From Aquirhabdus sp. (GTDB lineage Bacteria > Pseudomonadota > Gammaproteobacteria > Pseudomonadales > Moraxellaceae): a DNA stretch of 8,590 nt. The stretch covers positions 1-8,590 of the forward strand of contig JASLEL010000029.1 of assembly GCA_030151145.1 (NCBI GenBank), in the 5' to 3' direction. The stretch's first letter is position 1. Each line of letters begins with the position of its first letter. The position numbers and the translations under genes are program-made. Shown in pieces: positions 7,264-8,590 of the stretch. The notes beneath the pieces are model-generated. The model was not told the origin of the DNA, made no database searches, and saw only the letters and a program-made list of their open reading frames with translations.

Positions 7264-8590
7264 GCCAAGCCGCCAACCTGACTCAAACGACAAGTCAACT
7301 CATCCACGGCTGGGAAGTGGTCATCGGTCTTGAGATCCACTGCCAGCTCGATACCCAGAGCAAGATTTTCTCAGGCTCTGCCACCACGTTTGGTGCCGAG
7401 CCCAATACGCAAGCCAGTCTGATTGACCTTGCCCTGCCCGGTACCTTGCCCGTACTGAACCGCGAAGTGGTCAATAAAGCCATCCGCTTCGGACTCGGCA
7501 TTGATGCCGAGATCTGTCGTGCTTCGGTCTTTGCCCGCAAGAACTACTTCTACCCTGACCTGCCCAAAGGCTATCAGATCAGCCAGATGGATGATCCGAT
7601 CGTAGGCAAAGGTCATATCGATATTGTATTAGATGACGGCGCGACCAAGCGCATCGGCATTACCCGCGCTCACTTAGAGGAAGACGCCGGTAAATCCCTG
7701 CACGAAGACTATGCCGGCATGAGCGGTATCGATTTGAACCGTGCCGGCACGCCGCTGCTTGAGATCGTCAGCGAACCCGACATGCGCTCGACTGCCGAAG
7801 CGGTCGCCTATGTACGTGCCATGCATACACTGGTACGCTGGCTCGGCATCAGCGACGGCAATATGGCGGAGGGCTCGTTCCGCTGCGACTGCAACGTCTC
7901 GATCCGCAAGCCCGGTCAGCCTTTCGGCACGCGCTGCGAGCTGAAGAACATCAACTCGTTCCGCTTCATCGAACGCGCCATCAATGCCGAGATCGAACGC
8001 CAGATCGACCTCATCGAAGGCGGCGGCAAGGTCATCCAGCAGACACGTCTGTATGATCCAAACAAAGACGAAACCCGCGCCATGCGCAGCAAGGAAGAAG
8101 CCAACGACTACCGCTACTTCCCTGATCCGGATCTCCTGCCTGTGCATGTCAGCGAGACAGAGATTGACGCGATCAAAGCCGCCCTGCCAGAGCTGCCGGT
8201 GGCGCGTCGCGCCCGCTTTGAGTCGGCCTATGGCTTGAGTGAATACGACGCCCGTATCCTGAACAGTGCGCGTGAACTGGCGGATTTCTATGAGAGCGCG
8301 GTGACTGTGGCAGGCGTAGCTCAGGCCAAGCTGGTCGCCAACTGGGTGATGGGTGATCTTCTGGGGGCACTCAACAAAGCCGAAAAAGAACTGGCTGACT
8401 CCCCAGTATCACCCACGCAGCTCGGTGGCCTCGTTGCCCGGATCGCCGACAACACCATCAGCGGCAAGATCGCCAAAGTGGTCTTTACCGAGATGATGCA
8501 GGGTGACGGCGCGTCTGCCGATCAGATCATTGACGCCAAGGGCCTCAAGCAGGAAACCGATACCGGTGCCATCGAAGCCATCATTCGTGA
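7260..8590 (+). CDS. gatB: Asp-tRNA(Asn)/Glu-tRNA(Gln) amidotransferase subunit B (3' end beyond window)
   Basis: GatB is the kinase/transamidase subunit: it activates the carboxylate of Glu-tRNA(Gln) or Asp-tRNA(Asn) with ATP and adds the ammonia supplied by GatA. The window holds 443 codons with no stop; the family is usually about 480-500 aa, so some 50 residues are missing on the right. Visible motifs are GLEIHCQL (E25, H27, metal and catalytic pocket), ARKNYFYPDLPKGYQISQ (92-109), HLEEDAGKS (138-146) and the GatB signature LNRAGTPLLEIVSEPD (159-174), then CELKNINSF and YDPNKDETRAMRSKE. The helical and tRNA-binding tail domains start around residue 300. The start ATG overlaps the gatA TGA as ATGA and has AAGGAG 7 nt upstream. 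About 15 residues precede the usual beginning of the domain (GWEVVIGLE). Confidence 0.96.
   Translation, partial: MSQAANLTQTTSQLIHGWEVVIGLEIHCQLDTQSKIFSGSATTFGAEPNTQASLIDLALPGTLPVLNREVVNKAIRFGLGIDAEICRASVFARKNYFYPDLPKGYQISQMDDPIVGKGHIDIVLDDGATKRIGITRAHLEEDAGKSLHEDYAGMSGIDLNRAGTPLLEIVSEPDMRSTAEAVAYVRAMHTLVRWLGISDGNMAEGSFRCDCNVSIRKPGQPFGTRCELKNINSFRFIERAINAEIERQIDLIEGGGKVIQQTRLYDPNKDETRAMRSKEEANDYRYFPDPDLLPVHVSETEIDAIKAALPELPVARRARFESAYGLSEYDARILNSARELADFYESAVTVAGVAQAKLVANWVMGDLLGALNKAEKELADSPVSPTQLGGLVARIADNTISGKIAKVVFTEMMQGDGASADQIIDAKGLKQETDTGAIEAIIR

Noticed and set aside
6772..7293. 173-codon minus-strand frame opposite the end of gatA
   Set aside because: Antisense shadow of gatA; the sense frame has intact family motifs throughout.
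7674..8147. 157-codon minus-strand frame opposite gatB
   Set aside because: Antisense shadow of gatB, whose sense frame carries the GatB signature motifs.

Overview
The window is a conserved housekeeping neighbourhood of a gammaproteobacterium, most likely of the order Pseudomonadales. The evidence is gene order plus protein similarity judged from memory. The divergent arrangement rng-maf-mreD-mreC-mreB <-> gatC-gatA-gatB is the order I recall from Pseudomonas. The MreB sequence, especially its ending in NPNYDMLFVG, reads like the Acinetobacter/Moraxellaceae form. The coding regions look GC-richer than Acinetobacter, so a higher-GC relative is plausible. No composition statistics or database searches were run.

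Minus-strand half (115-4831): mreB, mreC, mreD, maf and rng are transcribed leftward. MreB, MreC and MreD form the core of the rod-shape (elongasome) machinery, linking cytoplasmic actin-like filaments to periplasmic wall synthesis. Maf (YhdE type) is a nucleotide-sanitising pyrophosphatase and Rng is RNase G. Spacing is 117 nt for mreB-mreC (with a perfect 10-bp hairpin), a 14-nt overlap for mreC-mreD, 16 nt for mreD-maf and 53 nt for maf-rng. Several starts are non-ATG: GTG for mreB and probably TTG for mreC.

Centre (4832-5313): a 482-nt divergent intergenic region with no convincing standard gene. It holds an imperfect tandem direct repeat (two 16-nt units, 19-nt period, 14/16 identical), a possible 21-codon leader ORF on the mreB side, and only weak sigma-70-like promoter matches.

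Plus-strand half (5314-8590): gatC, gatA and gatB encode the GatCAB tRNA-dependent amidotransferase, which converts Glu-tRNA(Gln) and/or Asp-tRNA(Asn) to the amidated forms. gatB starts inside the gatA stop codon (ATGA) and runs off the right edge after 443 codons.

I found no mobile element, CRISPR array, tRNA, rRNA, toxin-antitoxin or defence gene, and no sign of a new multi-gene system. The points worth a second look are small regulatory-scale structures and one insertion in GatA.
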